Below are positions 8,547 through 16,683 of a stretch of DNA of 64,000 bases, in pieces; position 1 is the stretch's first letter; every line of letters starts with the position of its first letter. The DNA comes from Actinomyces mediterranea (GTDB lineage Bacteria > Actinomycetota > Actinomycetes > Actinomycetales > Actinomycetaceae). The notes below the pieces were generated by a model that was not told the origin of the DNA, made no database searches, and saw only the letters and a program-made list of their open reading frames with translations. Made by a program: the position numbers and the translations under genes. The stretch lies in assembly GCF_900155595.1 (NCBI RefSeq), contig NZ_FTPB01000002.1, positions 62,001 through 126,000 on the forward strand, read 5' to 3'.

Positions 8547-9290
8547 ATGACTGACCCGCGCATCCACGCCCTTGTCGAGGGGCTCATTGACGAGTCGGAG
8601 GAGCTGCGCTCATTGGCGGACGGGTACTCGGATGAGCGCCTCGCACTGCGCGCCCTCATGAACATCCGTCCCCCCGCTCCGATCAGCGCCGACTGGTTGG
8701 CACTTCAAGACGAGGTTCTGTCCGAGGAGAACGCGGCGCGCACCGTTCGCCTGCCGAAGACGCAGCGGGTCGTCCTGTGGCAAGGCGATATCACGCACCT
8801 CGCAGTCGACGGCATCGTCAATGCGGCGAACTCTGGAATGCTCGGCTGTTTCGGGCCGCTGCACTACTGCGTCGACAATGCGATCCACTCCGCTGCGGGC
8901 CTCCAATTGCGCGCCGAATGCAACGAGATCATGCAGGGCGGGAGCCTTGCGACCGGGGATGTGCGCGTCACCTCGGCCTGGAATCTGCCCGCGCACCATG
9001 TCATCCACGCCGTCGGACCGATCGTGTCCGGGAGGCTGACCGCCGAACACGACGAACTGCTCGCCCGCGCGTATCGCAACGTGCTCAATGCCGCCCGCGA
9101 CCACGAGATGACATCGGTGGCCCTATGCTGCATATCGACCGGCACCTTCGGGTTCCCCGTGCTTAAGGCCGCACAAATCGCCGTTCGTGAGGTCCGCGAC
9201 TTCACCGAGCGGAACGACTCGGTCAAACAGATCATCTTCTGCGTCTACAACGACTCCGACCGGAGGATCTACGAGGAACTGTTGTCTTGA
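8547..9290 (+). CDS. Zinc-containing macrodomain protein-ADP-ribose hydrolase
   Basis: A 247-residue macrodomain protein. An N-terminal helical part (residues 1-70) is followed by the macro fold: VVLWQGDITHLAVDGIVNAAN, then GMLGCFGPLHYCVDNAIHSAAG, and HVIHAVGPIVSG and ISTGTFGFPVLKAA. Cys101, His106 and Cys108 in the CFGPLHYC loop match the zinc ligands of the macrodomain class that in streptococci and staphylococci is linked to SirTM, removing ADP-ribose from a lipoylated carrier protein. Here no sirtuin, lipoate ligase or GcvH-like gene is adjacent. The ATG has a good GGGAG ribosome binding site. Confidence 0.9.
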   Translation: MTDPRIHALVEGLIDESEELRSLADGYSDERLALRALMNIRPPAPISADWLALQDEVLSEENAARTVRLPKTQRVVLWQGDITHLAVDGIVNAANSGMLGCFGPLHYCVDNAIHSAAGLQLRAECNEIMQGGSLATGDVRVTSAWNLPAHHVIHAVGPIVSGRLTAEHDELLARAYRNVLNAARDHEMTSVALCCISTGTFGFPVLKAAQIAVREVRDFTERNDSVKQIIFCVYNDSDRRIYEELLS

Positions 9291-9574
9291 AGAGACATGA
9301 CAGTGCAGGCACATTAAATCAACCACGCCACAGGTTCTGATCCCCCCGCCATCCGTCATGCGCCTTTATCTCGGGTCTGCCCTCGGAGCACCCCGATGCG
9401 ATGACGAGCCGATCGTCACACAGGTGTACGTTCTCGACGGAGTATTCGGCATCGCGTCGCAGGTCTCGATGTTCCTGAAGTCGACGCGACGACATACGTC
9501 GACTTATGGCGAAGCTGATATCGTTGAGCCCGAAATGATTCTTGCCCGCTAGTCACACACCTTCATCCCAGTAT

Positions 9575-10083
9575 TCAGATGCTCTTCTTTATCCAATCGT
9601 CTAGGAATTTCAACTGCTCCCGGGTATGGAACCAATGATCACCGCCAGGCATGATCGTTAGCTCCGCGTTCGTCATACGCGAGAACGAAGTCACGGTATC
9701 TAAGCTGGTCACGTGATCATTCTCCGCATAAAGAATACTGGTAGGAACATCCTAGACAATTGGATTTTCCTTGACGAACACGAGGTAAGACCATGATAAC
9801 TGCTCATTGAATGCCGTTCTTATTTCACCCTTCGCCCAAAGTTCATCCTCTCCCACGCCCACTCGCCTCATCATTGTAAGAATCAGCTTCTCCATATTCA
9901 CAATCGGCGAGACGAACATCGCTTTTTCAATCGGCACTTCAGATAACGAAACCAAAGAAAAGTATGCACCAATACTATTAGCGATTATCGATAATCTATC
10001 GTATCGGGAATTCAGAGAACTGAAATATTCTGAAAACTCATTCTTCGCATCCCATGGATACTCGGATTTGTAATCAAATCCTA
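9575..10083 (-). pseudogene. Broken alpha/beta hydrolase gene, low GC
   Basis: Reading leftward from 10083, the frame gives DYKSEYPWDAKNEFSEYF, then a nucleophile elbow ANSIGAYFS, then the cap region. It is interrupted by one in-frame TAG at 9752-9754 (after ENPIV) and continues as DVPTSILYAENDHVTS and MPGGDHWFHTREQ to a TGA. The late Asp and His fit a catalytic triad with the Ser of the elbow. A single TGG-to-TAG change could explain the stop. The 5' end is missing, since a stop lies just upstream of HIGFDYKSE. The stretch is much more AT-rich than its neighbours and has Firmicutes-like codons, so it was probably acquired and then decayed. Confidence 0.75.
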
Positions 10084-10091
10084 TATGTCAC

Positions 10092-10544
10092 TCATCTGAT
10101 CAATGGTCCCCATGATGCTTCTCCCCCTTCGTCGACCAGAATCTCCGACGCGCCTTCATCGCGCGGATAGCAACTACTCGGCACACAGCTTGATCTGACA
10201 GTATCGGCAAACACGGGCTGGGAGCAGTCGGTCGACCCGCACAATTGCACACAGTCTTCCGCATGCACACCCTTCGCACCCATTGCACATCCACAGGTCA
10301 CAGGCGCACGTACCGGGTGACTAATTGAGGTTTCCACAGACTGTGTGCAGTTGCGCGAGGCATTCTCCTGGCACGCGGATCCGTGCAGCCGACGAGCGCT
10401 CCACAACACCCTATGAAGCCCAGGGAGTACGTGTCGAACTCGTTCCGACTCGCGACCATGTATTGCTCGTTCAAGGGAATGCTCTCGAGTCCACCATCCA
10501 CTCTGGTCGACGTCAGGAATCATCACTTCTCGACTTGTGCACAA
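10092..10544 (-). CDS. Cys-rich hypothetical frame, possibly frameshifted
   Basis: An open frame of 150 codons with 14 Cys. The C-terminal half is Cys-rich (VTCGCAMGAKGVHAEDC, QLCGSTDCSQPVF, SSCVPSSC) and ends just before the broken hydrolase. In a second frame on the same strand, between about 10390 and 10500, another Cys-rich stretch appears (SIPLNEQYMVASRNEFDTYS, then LGFIGCCGALVGC), so a frameshift may join the two. GC3 is only moderate. No signal peptide or known domain is recognised. It may be a small Cys-rich peptide gene, a decayed gene, or chance. Confidence 0.3.
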   Translation of the reverse strand: MCTSREVMIPDVDQSGWWTREHSLERAIHGRESERVRHVLPGLHRVLWSARRLHGSACQENASRNCTQSVETSISHPVRAPVTCGCAMGAKGVHAEDCVQLCGSTDCSQPVFADTVRSSCVPSSCYPRDEGASEILVDEGGEASWGPLIR

Positions 10545-10589
10545 CGCTGTGAAGGACGCGCCCGGTCAGAGCGTGTCCCGAAGCGGCTA

Positions 10590-11843
10590 TCACGGACCGA
10601 GAGCCGTGATGGGGACGACACAGACGCCGTCGGGGCGCCGGTAGCTGAAGCGACCTCCTGTCACCATGATGAGCGCCGCCGCATCGCCGTGTCTCTCGTG
10701 ATCGATTTTGCTGGCCATCCGCAGTAGTGAAGCCGCAGCAGCATCTGCTGCAGACTCTCCCAGCTTGACCTCGATCCCGGCCCATCTGCCATCAGGGAGC
10801 TCGAGCACCGCATCGACTTCGTGCCCGGTCTGGGAATTGCGCCAGGACGCCAACGTGGCACCCAAGGACTGCCCGTAAACCCGCAGGTCGCGCATGACCA
10901 GAGACTCGAAATGCAGGCCCGCAGCGTTGAGATCCTGACGCAGCTGCCGAGTCCCGACCCCCAAGGCTGCCGTCCCCAGCGAGGGATCGACAAAGTGGTG
11001 GACGGCGGATGCACGCAGCCGAGTCCGAGAACGCATATGAGGACGCCAGGCCGGAACGGGCTCGATGAGCATGAGGCGCTCCAGCGCATCCATGTAGTTC
11101 GTGAGGGTCTCCGACGCGATCGGCCCCCTGGCCCCACCGACGTCCTTCGCCAATGACGTCAGATTCAGCGGAGTCGCTGCAGAGCGTCCAAGGGCGGCCA
11201 GCAGTCGTGTGATATTGCCGGGGTTTCGCCGAGGACCCAGTCCCGGAACATCCACCTCGGCGAGCGTTCGTAGATAGTCGCTCAACCACAACGACGCCTC
11301 TCGCTCGCCGGCGTCGAGTAGATCCGGCCACCCGCCGACCACGATCCGCTCCAGCAGTCCATCGATGCTCAGACCAGAACTCGCGCCTACGGGATCGCCC
11401 CCGTCCAGGAGACCTTGCAGGCTGACCTCACCCGTGGAATGCCCGGTCTCGAACAGGGTCATCGGCCGCATGCGCAAGCGCGCAATCCGTCCCGCACCCG
11501 AGTGAACCCCCACCTCATCGCGCGGACGAGAGGAGCCGGTGAGGACGTAGAGACCTCTCCCGTCATGGTCGTCGACAGCACGACGCACAAGATTCCACAG
11601 ACGCGGGGTCTCCTGCCACTCATCGAAGACGATCGGAGTCGGGGAGGAGAACAGCTGCTCGGGCACCACCTCGAGGGCTGCGCGAGCCGCCTCATCGACA
11701 TCCATCCTGAACACCGAGGCCGCGACCTCGACAGCAGTGCGCGTCTTGCCAACCGCCTTGGGGCCGTCGATGAGCACAGCCCCCATCGCTGCCATCCGCC
11801 GGTTCAGCTCGCCGTCCACCACTCGAGGTCGATAATCAGTCAC
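10590..11843 (-). CDS. ATP-binding protein with AAA_14 and DUF4143 domains
   Basis: A 417-residue protein. Residues 1-150 form an AAA+ domain with Walker A GPKAVGKT, Walker B PIVFDEWQ and a sensor-like LTGSSRP. The C-terminal half is the DUF4143 domain with a restriction-like fold, ending in SQTGHEVDAVLELPDGRWAG followed by IEVKLGE, where the Asp and Glu-x-Lys resemble a PD-(D/E)XK centre. Such proteins are widespread accessory ATPases; some act in toxin-like or DNA-related roles, but most are uncharacterised. It sits alone between decayed genes. Confidence 0.85.
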   Translation of the reverse strand: MTDYRPRVVDGELNRRMAAMGAVLIDGPKAVGKTRTAVEVAASVFRMDVDEAARAALEVVPEQLFSSPTPIVFDEWQETPRLWNLVRRAVDDHDGRGLYVLTGSSRPRDEVGVHSGAGRIARLRMRPMTLFETGHSTGEVSLQGLLDGGDPVGASSGLSIDGLLERIVVGGWPDLLDAGEREASLWLSDYLRTLAEVDVPGLGPRRNPGNITRLLAALGRSAATPLNLTSLAKDVGGARGPIASETLTNYMDALERLMLIEPVPAWRPHMRSRTRLRASAVHHFVDPSLGTAALGVGTRQLRQDLNAAGLHFESLVMRDLRVYGQSLGATLASWRNSQTGHEVDAVLELPDGRWAGIEVKLGESAADAAAASLLRMASKIDHERHGDAAALIMVTGGRFSYRRPDGVCVVPITALGP

Positions 11844-11929
11844 GCATGAAGTCTACAGTTCGTCATCCCTCAAATCGAGGTTTCGTCAGACCGCCTAAAG
11901 ACAGATACCGCACCCCACACCCGACCGAG

Positions 11930-12430
11930 ATGCCAGTTCTACGCGACCAGCAACACAAGCAGATCTTCCAAACCGCCCTCACCCAACTGGTTCGGCGTCA
12001 GGACCTAGTCGACTGGAACCTCCTCCACACCACCCTCTGCGATACCACCGAGCTGGAGACGCAAGCCGTACAGCAACGGGGTGCGATCGATGCTGTGACG
12101 AGGATGATGGAAGACGCGATCACCGCCTACGCCACCTGCCTACAAGACCAGCAACACTTCGCCCAGCTCGAGACCCAACGCCGGGGAAGCAGTCGACGAG
12201 TTCACTGCGACGGAGGCGGAGATCACCCGCCGCCAACGACTGCATACCGACCTGGCCACCTACCGCAACACGCTCACTGGGCTGCAGGTGGCTGGTGATT
12301 TCAACCCCGCCACTTACCACGTTCTCTGCCACAACATCGACATCACACCCAACGGGCACGCGACGGTTGTGTTCAAGGACGGGACGCGCATCGATGTCAA
12401 GGGAGGACACCGCCGGGCTGAGATCCCTTG
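11930..12430 (+). pseudogene. C-terminal remnant of a large serine recombinase, frameshifted
   Basis: Two consecutive frames together give the C-terminal part of a large serine recombinase. The first frame holds a helical coiled-coil stretch (QQHKQIFQTALTQLVRRQD and, further on, TRMMEDAITAYATCLQDQQ). After a 1-nt shift near 12180 the second frame continues AGEAVDEFTATEAEITRRQ and ends with LCHNIDITPNGHATVVFKDG, the beta strand pair typical of this enzyme family before its C-terminus. The catalytic domain with its serine and the zinc ribbon are absent. The remnant marks a former mobile element next to ssrA. Confidence 0.65.
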
Positions 12431-12483
12431 TAGACGCGACGACCTCCCCATAATCCACGGCGACGCACGCCATAATCTTTGCC

Positions 12484-13140
12484 ATGAAGAGTTTGACCAA
12501 GGTGGACCCACGAGCCCTCATCTCCGCAGGATTCGAGAAAGCCCTCACCCTCCAGCAGCCACGCGCGCAGGCCAACATCGCTCGGCTGCGCCGTGTCCAC
12601 CCAGACAAGACTCCCCAAGAACTCATCTCATACATCAACAAGTGGTACCTCGGCGCAGTGACGGCCTCCGGCACCGGGGCAGGAACGGCGGCCGTCGTTC
12701 CCAACGGAGTCGCCCAGACCTCGGCCGCAGTCGTCGATCTCGTGACCTACCTCGAAGCGTCAGTCTTCTACATCCTCTGCTTGGCCGAGATCCACGACCT
12801 TGACCTAGAAGATCTGGAGCGTCGCAAGATGCTCATCACCGCAGTCCTGCTCGGCAACTCCGCATCATCCAAGCTTCTCGACAAGGCCATCGGACGAACC
12901 GCACCCTACTGGGGCAAGAAGCTCGTCGAAGCGCTCCCCATGGAAGCCGTGAAGCAAGCCAACAAGATCTTGGGACCACGATTTGTCACCAAGTGGGGCA
13001 CCAAGACCGGCATCTTAGTCCTCGGCAAGCAAATCCCCCTCATGATCGGGGCAGCCATCGGCGGCGGAGGAAACCTCCTGTTCGGATCCTTCGTCATCAA
13101 AGCAGGCGAAAAAATCCTCGGCCCCGCACCAGAGACATAG
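12484..13140 (+). CDS. EcsC-like hypothetical protein
   Basis: A 218-residue protein with a soluble basic N-terminus (MKSLTKVDPRALISAG), a Gly/Ala-rich weakly hydrophobic middle (ASGTGAGTAAVVPNGVAQTS), a helix rich in Leu/Ile around EASVFYILCLAEIHDLDLED and a glycine-rich C-terminus with a membrane-active look (GAAIGGGGNLLFGSFVIKAG). The pattern resembles EcsC-family proteins, which have no settled function. It follows the decayed recombinase by about 50 bp and is part of the accessory patch next to ssrA. Codon usage is normal for the window, so it is probably a live gene. Confidence 0.6.
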   Translation: MKSLTKVDPRALISAGFEKALTLQQPRAQANIARLRRVHPDKTPQELISYINKWYLGAVTASGTGAGTAAVVPNGVAQTSAAVVDLVTYLEASVFYILCLAEIHDLDLEDLERRKMLITAVLLGNSASSKLLDKAIGRTAPYWGKKLVEALPMEAVKQANKILGPRFVTKWGTKTGILVLGKQIPLMIGAAIGGGGNLLFGSFVIKAGEKILGPAPET

Positions 13141-13355
13141 CCACCACCCCACGACGATGACAGTCAAAGCCACACATCAACCGACATCATTATCGAATCC
13201 GAGCTCACCGACACCCAGAGTGACGACCTGCCCACATAGGAGCCCAGATCCTCACGTCCGCCGATGCCTGGCTCACCAGTCGAAGCGCCGCACCGCATCG
13301 GCAAAACACCCAACTCTCACGCGCGGGGCCAAAAATGGCACACGCACATGACAAA

Positions 13356-13395
13356 ATGCCCACTGGCGCATCAATGTGTCAACGCCAGCAGGCAC
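13356..13395 (-). terminator. Intrinsic terminator of ssrA
   Basis: On the minus strand a 13-bp stem (GTGCCTGCTGGCG with CGCCAGTGGGCAT, counting three G-U pairs) with a 14-nt loop is followed by TTTT. It begins five bases after the mature 3' end of tmRNA, so it fits a rho-independent terminator for ssrA. Confidence 0.8.
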
Positions 13396-13399
13396 TTAG

Positions 13400-13773
13400 T
13401 GGAGATGGGGGGAATCGAACCCCCGTCCGACGGCCGACCCCGAGGTCTTCTCCGGGCGCATCCTGCTGATAATTTCTCGGCCCCTGACGTCATGCAGGCC
13501 TGCTGTCAGATGGGCTCAGTCGATGGAGTGTCGGAGCGGACCCACCGACATGGCCCGCACCCAGTGGCTCTCTGAACGACGCCAGGCACCAGGCTGAGAG
13601 CACCACCTGGGCTGACGGACTAAAGGTTCACGCGGCGATATCAGGCGGCGAGAACGTAGTCGGTGCGGTTCTGTTCGGCACCTATTGGTTCGCACACATC
13701 GTTTGCGAGTAGAGCGTGCGTCCTCGGCCCGCTTCCCCTCGATCGACGACCGTCGTCGAAACCGATCATCCCC
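13400..13773 (-). ncRNA. ssrA: Transfer-messenger RNA (tmRNA, ssrA)
   Basis: The 5' end GGGGATG pairs perfectly (one G-U) with the 3' CATCTCC to form the tRNA-like acceptor stem. The 3' arm holds the T-loop GGGGGTTCGATTCCCCC, and the discriminator A is followed by CTA rather than CCA, so the CCA end must be added after transcription. The resume codon GCA at 13706 opens a 21-residue tag beginning ANDVC and ending DYVLAA, closed by TGA at 13641-13643. Length is about 374 nt. SmpB, its protein partner, is encoded 1 kb upstream on the same strand. Confidence 0.95.
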
Positions 13774-13868
13774 TATTGAGTTCATCAACTCACCGGTCAG
13801 CTGACTCAACCGGACACACCAGGATACCTCACAATACGCACACCGCACAAGAGCTCTCAACAACAGCC

Positions 13869-14291
13869 TCACCGGGTGAGCGCGTCGATCCGACTGAGGA
13901 CGCTGACCGCCCCCGGAATCCCCGGGAGAATCGATGTCGCAGTCCCAGGCATGAACGACCGCGTCCTCAATGACACACCGATATGCATGCAGAATGCGAC
14001 CGACCACAGCGTCACCAGGGTTGTGGTCGCCCTCCTCGTAGCACGCCGATCCCCGCGGGTGAGTCGGTACAGAACCCACAATCCACCCCCCTGCCCGGCG
14101 ACGAGGCCTGCACGAATCCACGGATTGGTGCTGGCGAGGGGATTCGCCCGCAGATGGTCGTCCAACCATCCGCACCCCGTCGTACCCGCTTCATCCAGCC
14201 ATCGACGAATCGGCAACACCACTTCTTCCGCCTGGTGCACCCCCACAAGGAGCGCGGTCAGCATCCATGCCCGATCAGTGTTCGTCTTCAT
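13869..14291 (-). CDS. HXXEE-family small membrane protein, second copy
   Basis: A 140-residue protein whose ATG lies inside the last codons of the preceding gene (17-bp overlap). It has about four hydrophobic helices and the motif VHQAEEVV near residue 20, matching the HXXEE signature of a small membrane family of unknown function, and a HIGVSLRTRSFMPG segment in the third helix region. The longer frame upstream lies inside the first HXXEE gene and was rejected. It lies 96 bp before the start of ssrA. Confidence 0.7.
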   Translation of the reverse strand: MKTNTDRAWMLTALLVGVHQAEEVVLPIRRWLDEAGTTGCGWLDDHLRANPLASTNPWIRAGLVAGQGGGLWVLYRLTRGDRRATRRATTTLVTLWSVAFCMHIGVSLRTRSFMPGTATSILPGIPGAVSVLSRIDALTR

Positions 14292-14811
14292 CGCATCTGT
14301 AAACGTGTGACCACAGGGCGCCGGTGAGGTGGGACAGTGCGAGCCAGCCGCCGACTCGGGCGAGAGCTCGCAGAGGACGCATCCGATGAGGCACCCCCGC
14401 CGCGTCGAGCGAGTGGAGCGCGTAGGCGAGTTGCGGCAGGACCACCGTCGGCGAGGTCGCCACTCCCGTAGTGTAGCCCTTGGTAAGAGCCGCCGCGGCG
14501 AGGTGCCCGAAGCCGTGCAGCCCGTATGCCCATTGGAAGTCCTGGTAGAGCCTCCCCCGCCCGCAGGTGCGCATCCCATTGACGACGGCCGATGCACACA
14601 ACGCCCCCATCATGACAATAGCGGCATTCACGTGCCGTTGATCGATCGCTGCGACCCGCGCGGGAACGGGGATCCATGCTGGCAGAGCATCTACAGTGCG
14701 CTGAAGGGATGGGGTCAGGGTGAGAAGCTCCTCCCCATCATTGGCGGCGAAGGACACGGCGAGCGACAGGGGCACGAGCCATCGTTTCCTGCCGCTGAGA
14801 CGCCCAGTCAT
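14275..14811 (-). CDS. HXXEE-family membrane protein, first copy
   Basis: A 178-residue integral membrane protein with the N-terminus LVPLSLAVSFAANDGEELLT, where NDGEE occupies the place of the HXXEE signature (His replaced by Asn). A conserved second block LYQDFQWAYGLHGFGHLAAA carries two histidines near the membrane. It begins 12 bp after smpB ends, so it is likely co-transcribed with the prfB-ftsEX-smpB group. Family function is unknown. Confidence 0.65.
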   Translation of the reverse strand: MTGRLSGRKRWLVPLSLAVSFAANDGEELLTLTPSLQRTVDALPAWIPVPARVAAIDQRHVNAAIVMMGALCASAVVNGMRTCGRGRLYQDFQWAYGLHGFGHLAAAALTKGYTTGVATSPTVVLPQLAYALHSLDAAGVPHRMRPLRALARVGGWLALSHLTGALWSHVYRCDEDEH

Positions 14812-14823
14812 TGTCGCCGCGAT

Positions 14824-15351
14824 TCAGCGCTGGGGACGCTTGATGTAGCGGCTCATTGCGCGCTCGGCCTCGCGCTTGTCCTGCTTCTCGCGCAGGGCAT
14901 GGCGCTTGTCGTACTCCTGCTTGCCCTTGGCCAGGGCGATTTCAACTTTCGCGCGTCCGCCGATGAAGTACAGCTCCAATGGGACGACGGTGTAGCCCTT
15001 GGCCGCGACCTTCTGCGCAATGCGCTCGATCTCAGCCTTGTGGAGCAGCAGTTTACGCTTGCGAGTCGGAGCGTGGTTGTTCCACGAGCCCTGCGCATAC
15101 ATTGGGATATTCGCGCCGTACAGCCACGCCTCGCCGTTCTTCGTCTCCACCCAGGCGTCGACGAGGGAGGCGCGCCCCATTCGCAGCGCCTTCACCTCCG
15201 TGCCGGACAATGCAAGGCCCGCCTCCCACGCGTCCTCGATGAGGTAGTCGTGGCGCGCTTTCTTATTGCGCGCAATCGTCTTCTTCGCGTCGGAGGCGGC
15301 CTTGCGCAGCTCCCCCTCGGTCATCTTCGGTTTCTTCCAGGCCTTGGGCAC
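14824..15351 (-). CDS. smpB: SsrA-binding protein SmpB
   Basis: A 175-residue partner of tmRNA in trans-translation. The OB-fold shows IARNKKARHDYLIEDAWEAG followed by LALSGTEVKALR, then GANIPMYAQGSWNNHAPTRK and RKLLLHKAEIERI. The basic tail (RAMSRYIKRPQR) is the part that enters the mRNA channel. The start is a GTG preceded by AGGAGG at good spacing; the upstream ATG (MHPIHP) lacks family similarity. It lies behind the M23 peptidase gene and near ssrA. Confidence 0.96.
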   Translation of the reverse strand: MPKAWKKPKMTEGELRKAASDAKKTIARNKKARHDYLIEDAWEAGLALSGTEVKALRMGRASLVDAWVETKNGEAWLYGANIPMYAQGSWNNHAPTRKRKLLLHKAEIERIAQKVAAKGYTVVPLELYFIGGRAKVEIALAKGKQEYDKRHALREKQDKREAERAMSRYIKRPQR

Positions 15352-15412
15352 GACGCACCTCCTCTTCAGCAGTCGCAGCGGATGGATAGGATGCACAGTT
15401 TAGCGCGAAGTG

Positions 15413-16681
15413 TCACAAGTAGCCCATCGGGTCGACGTAGGAACCGTTCTCGGCGACGCCGAAGTGCAGGTGGCAGCCCGTCGCATAGCCCGTCATCCCG
15501 ACCTCGCCGAGGACGGTCCCCGCAGTGACGTACTGACCGGGCGACACGTAGACGGCCTGCATGTGGAGGTATTCTGTGACGACGGAGTTGCCGCCGATCA
15601 TACCGTGGTTGACATCGACGTAGGTGCCCGCGGATACGCTCGACGAGACTGCGGAGACCTGCCCGTTCGCGGCGGCGTAGACCGGCTCGCCACATGCGGC
15701 GGCGAGGTCGACTCCGGAGTGGAACTTCTGGTACCCCAGAACCGGGTGCATGCGCCATCCGAAGGGGGATGTCACGATCATGGACGAGGCCGGGACGGGG
15801 TTGACGAATCCGCCCGACGAGACGTAGGTCGTATTCGCCGCACGGTTCGCCGCGTCGATCTCGGCGAGCCTAGCGGTCGCCGCATCGAGGTCGGCCTGAG
15901 CGATCGCAAGCTGGGACTGCGCCTCCGCCTTACGCGCATCCCACGCCTGCTGCTTACCTTCGGCGTCCGCCTTCGCCGCTTCGAGCGACTTCACGCTCTC
16001 CTCGGCGTCGGTACGCGCCGCTTCTGCGTCTTCGAGAGCGATCCTCGCCCTGTCCTCAAGCTCGGCGATGCGCGTAGTGATCGCCTCTTGGCGACTCACC
16101 TGGGTCCTTTGGGTCGCCTGAACGTCGAGGGCCGCATTGAGGGCCTGCGTCTGGGTGCGCGCCATCGCATCGGCCGCAGCGGTGCGCTGGTCGATCGACT
16201 GGGTGCCCGACTTCGTCAGTGCGACGACGACCGCTGAGGAGGTCCCGTCCTTGTACATGCGACGGGCGAGGTCGCCGATCGCCTTGGTGGCCTCGTCCTG
16301 CTTCGCGCTCGCCTCGTCCATCTCGGCGTCGAGGGCGTCGTTCTTTGCTTGGGCGGCGGTGAGCTGGCCGCGGGCAATCTCATGCTCACGGTTCGCAGTA
16401 TCGAGGCGCTGCTGGGCGTCGGCGAGAGCCTGCTCCGCCACGGGGATCTTCGCATTCGCGTCCGCCAGATCGAGGTAGATCTGAGCGAGTTCGGCGTCGA
16501 TATCGGTGAGCTGATTCCTGAGGGAGTCCACTGTCGACTGCGCCTGCGACTGTTGGTTCGCTGCCTCGTCGCGGCTCTCCTCCGCCGCAGTCGGTGCGGC
16601 CCATGCTGCGAGCATCGCGACGACCGCTGCGCATCCCGCTGCAACGGCGCGCCGTCCCCTTCGTGTTGGAGTCATTGTCAT
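15413..16681 (-). CDS. Secreted coiled-coil M23 (LytM) peptidoglycan peptidase
   Basis: A 422-residue exported murein hydrolase. Residues 1-34 form a Sec signal peptide (basic MTMTPTRRGRR, hydrophobic Ala-rich core, cleavage near APTAAEE). Residues 40-290 are a long Gln/Ala/Asp/Glu-rich coiled coil. The C-terminal LytM domain is intact: HPVLGYQKFHSGVDLAA carries the His-x3-Asp zinc motif and GCHLHFGV the His-x-His motif. The gene starts just before the end of ftsX. In other bacteria coiled-coil peptidases (EnvC, PcsB, RipC) are activated by FtsEX, so a role as FtsX-controlled hydrolase in cell division is a reasonable inference. Confidence 0.93.
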   Translation of the reverse strand: MTMTPTRRGRRAVAAGCAAVVAMLAAWAAPTAAEESRDEAANQQSQAQSTVDSLRNQLTDIDAELAQIYLDLADANAKIPVAEQALADAQQRLDTANREHEIARGQLTAAQAKNDALDAEMDEASAKQDEATKAIGDLARRMYKDGTSSAVVVALTKSGTQSIDQRTAAADAMARTQTQALNAALDVQATQRTQVSRQEAITTRIAELEDRARIALEDAEAARTDAEESVKSLEAAKADAEGKQQAWDARKAEAQSQLAIAQADLDAATARLAEIDAANRAANTTYVSSGGFVNPVPASSMIVTSPFGWRMHPVLGYQKFHSGVDLAAACGEPVYAAANGQVSAVSSSVSAGTYVDVNHGMIGGNSVVTEYLHMQAVYVSPGQYVTAGTVLGEVGMTGYATGCHLHFGVAENGSYVDPMGYL

Positions 16682-16683
16682 GA

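Noticed and set aside
9335-9365. Possible second copy of the ssrA 3' end (att site)
   Set aside because: A GGTTC...GATCCCCCC-like string resembles the tmRNA T-arm, but it has several mismatches and lies in the opposite orientation, so it cannot be a direct-repeat att site.
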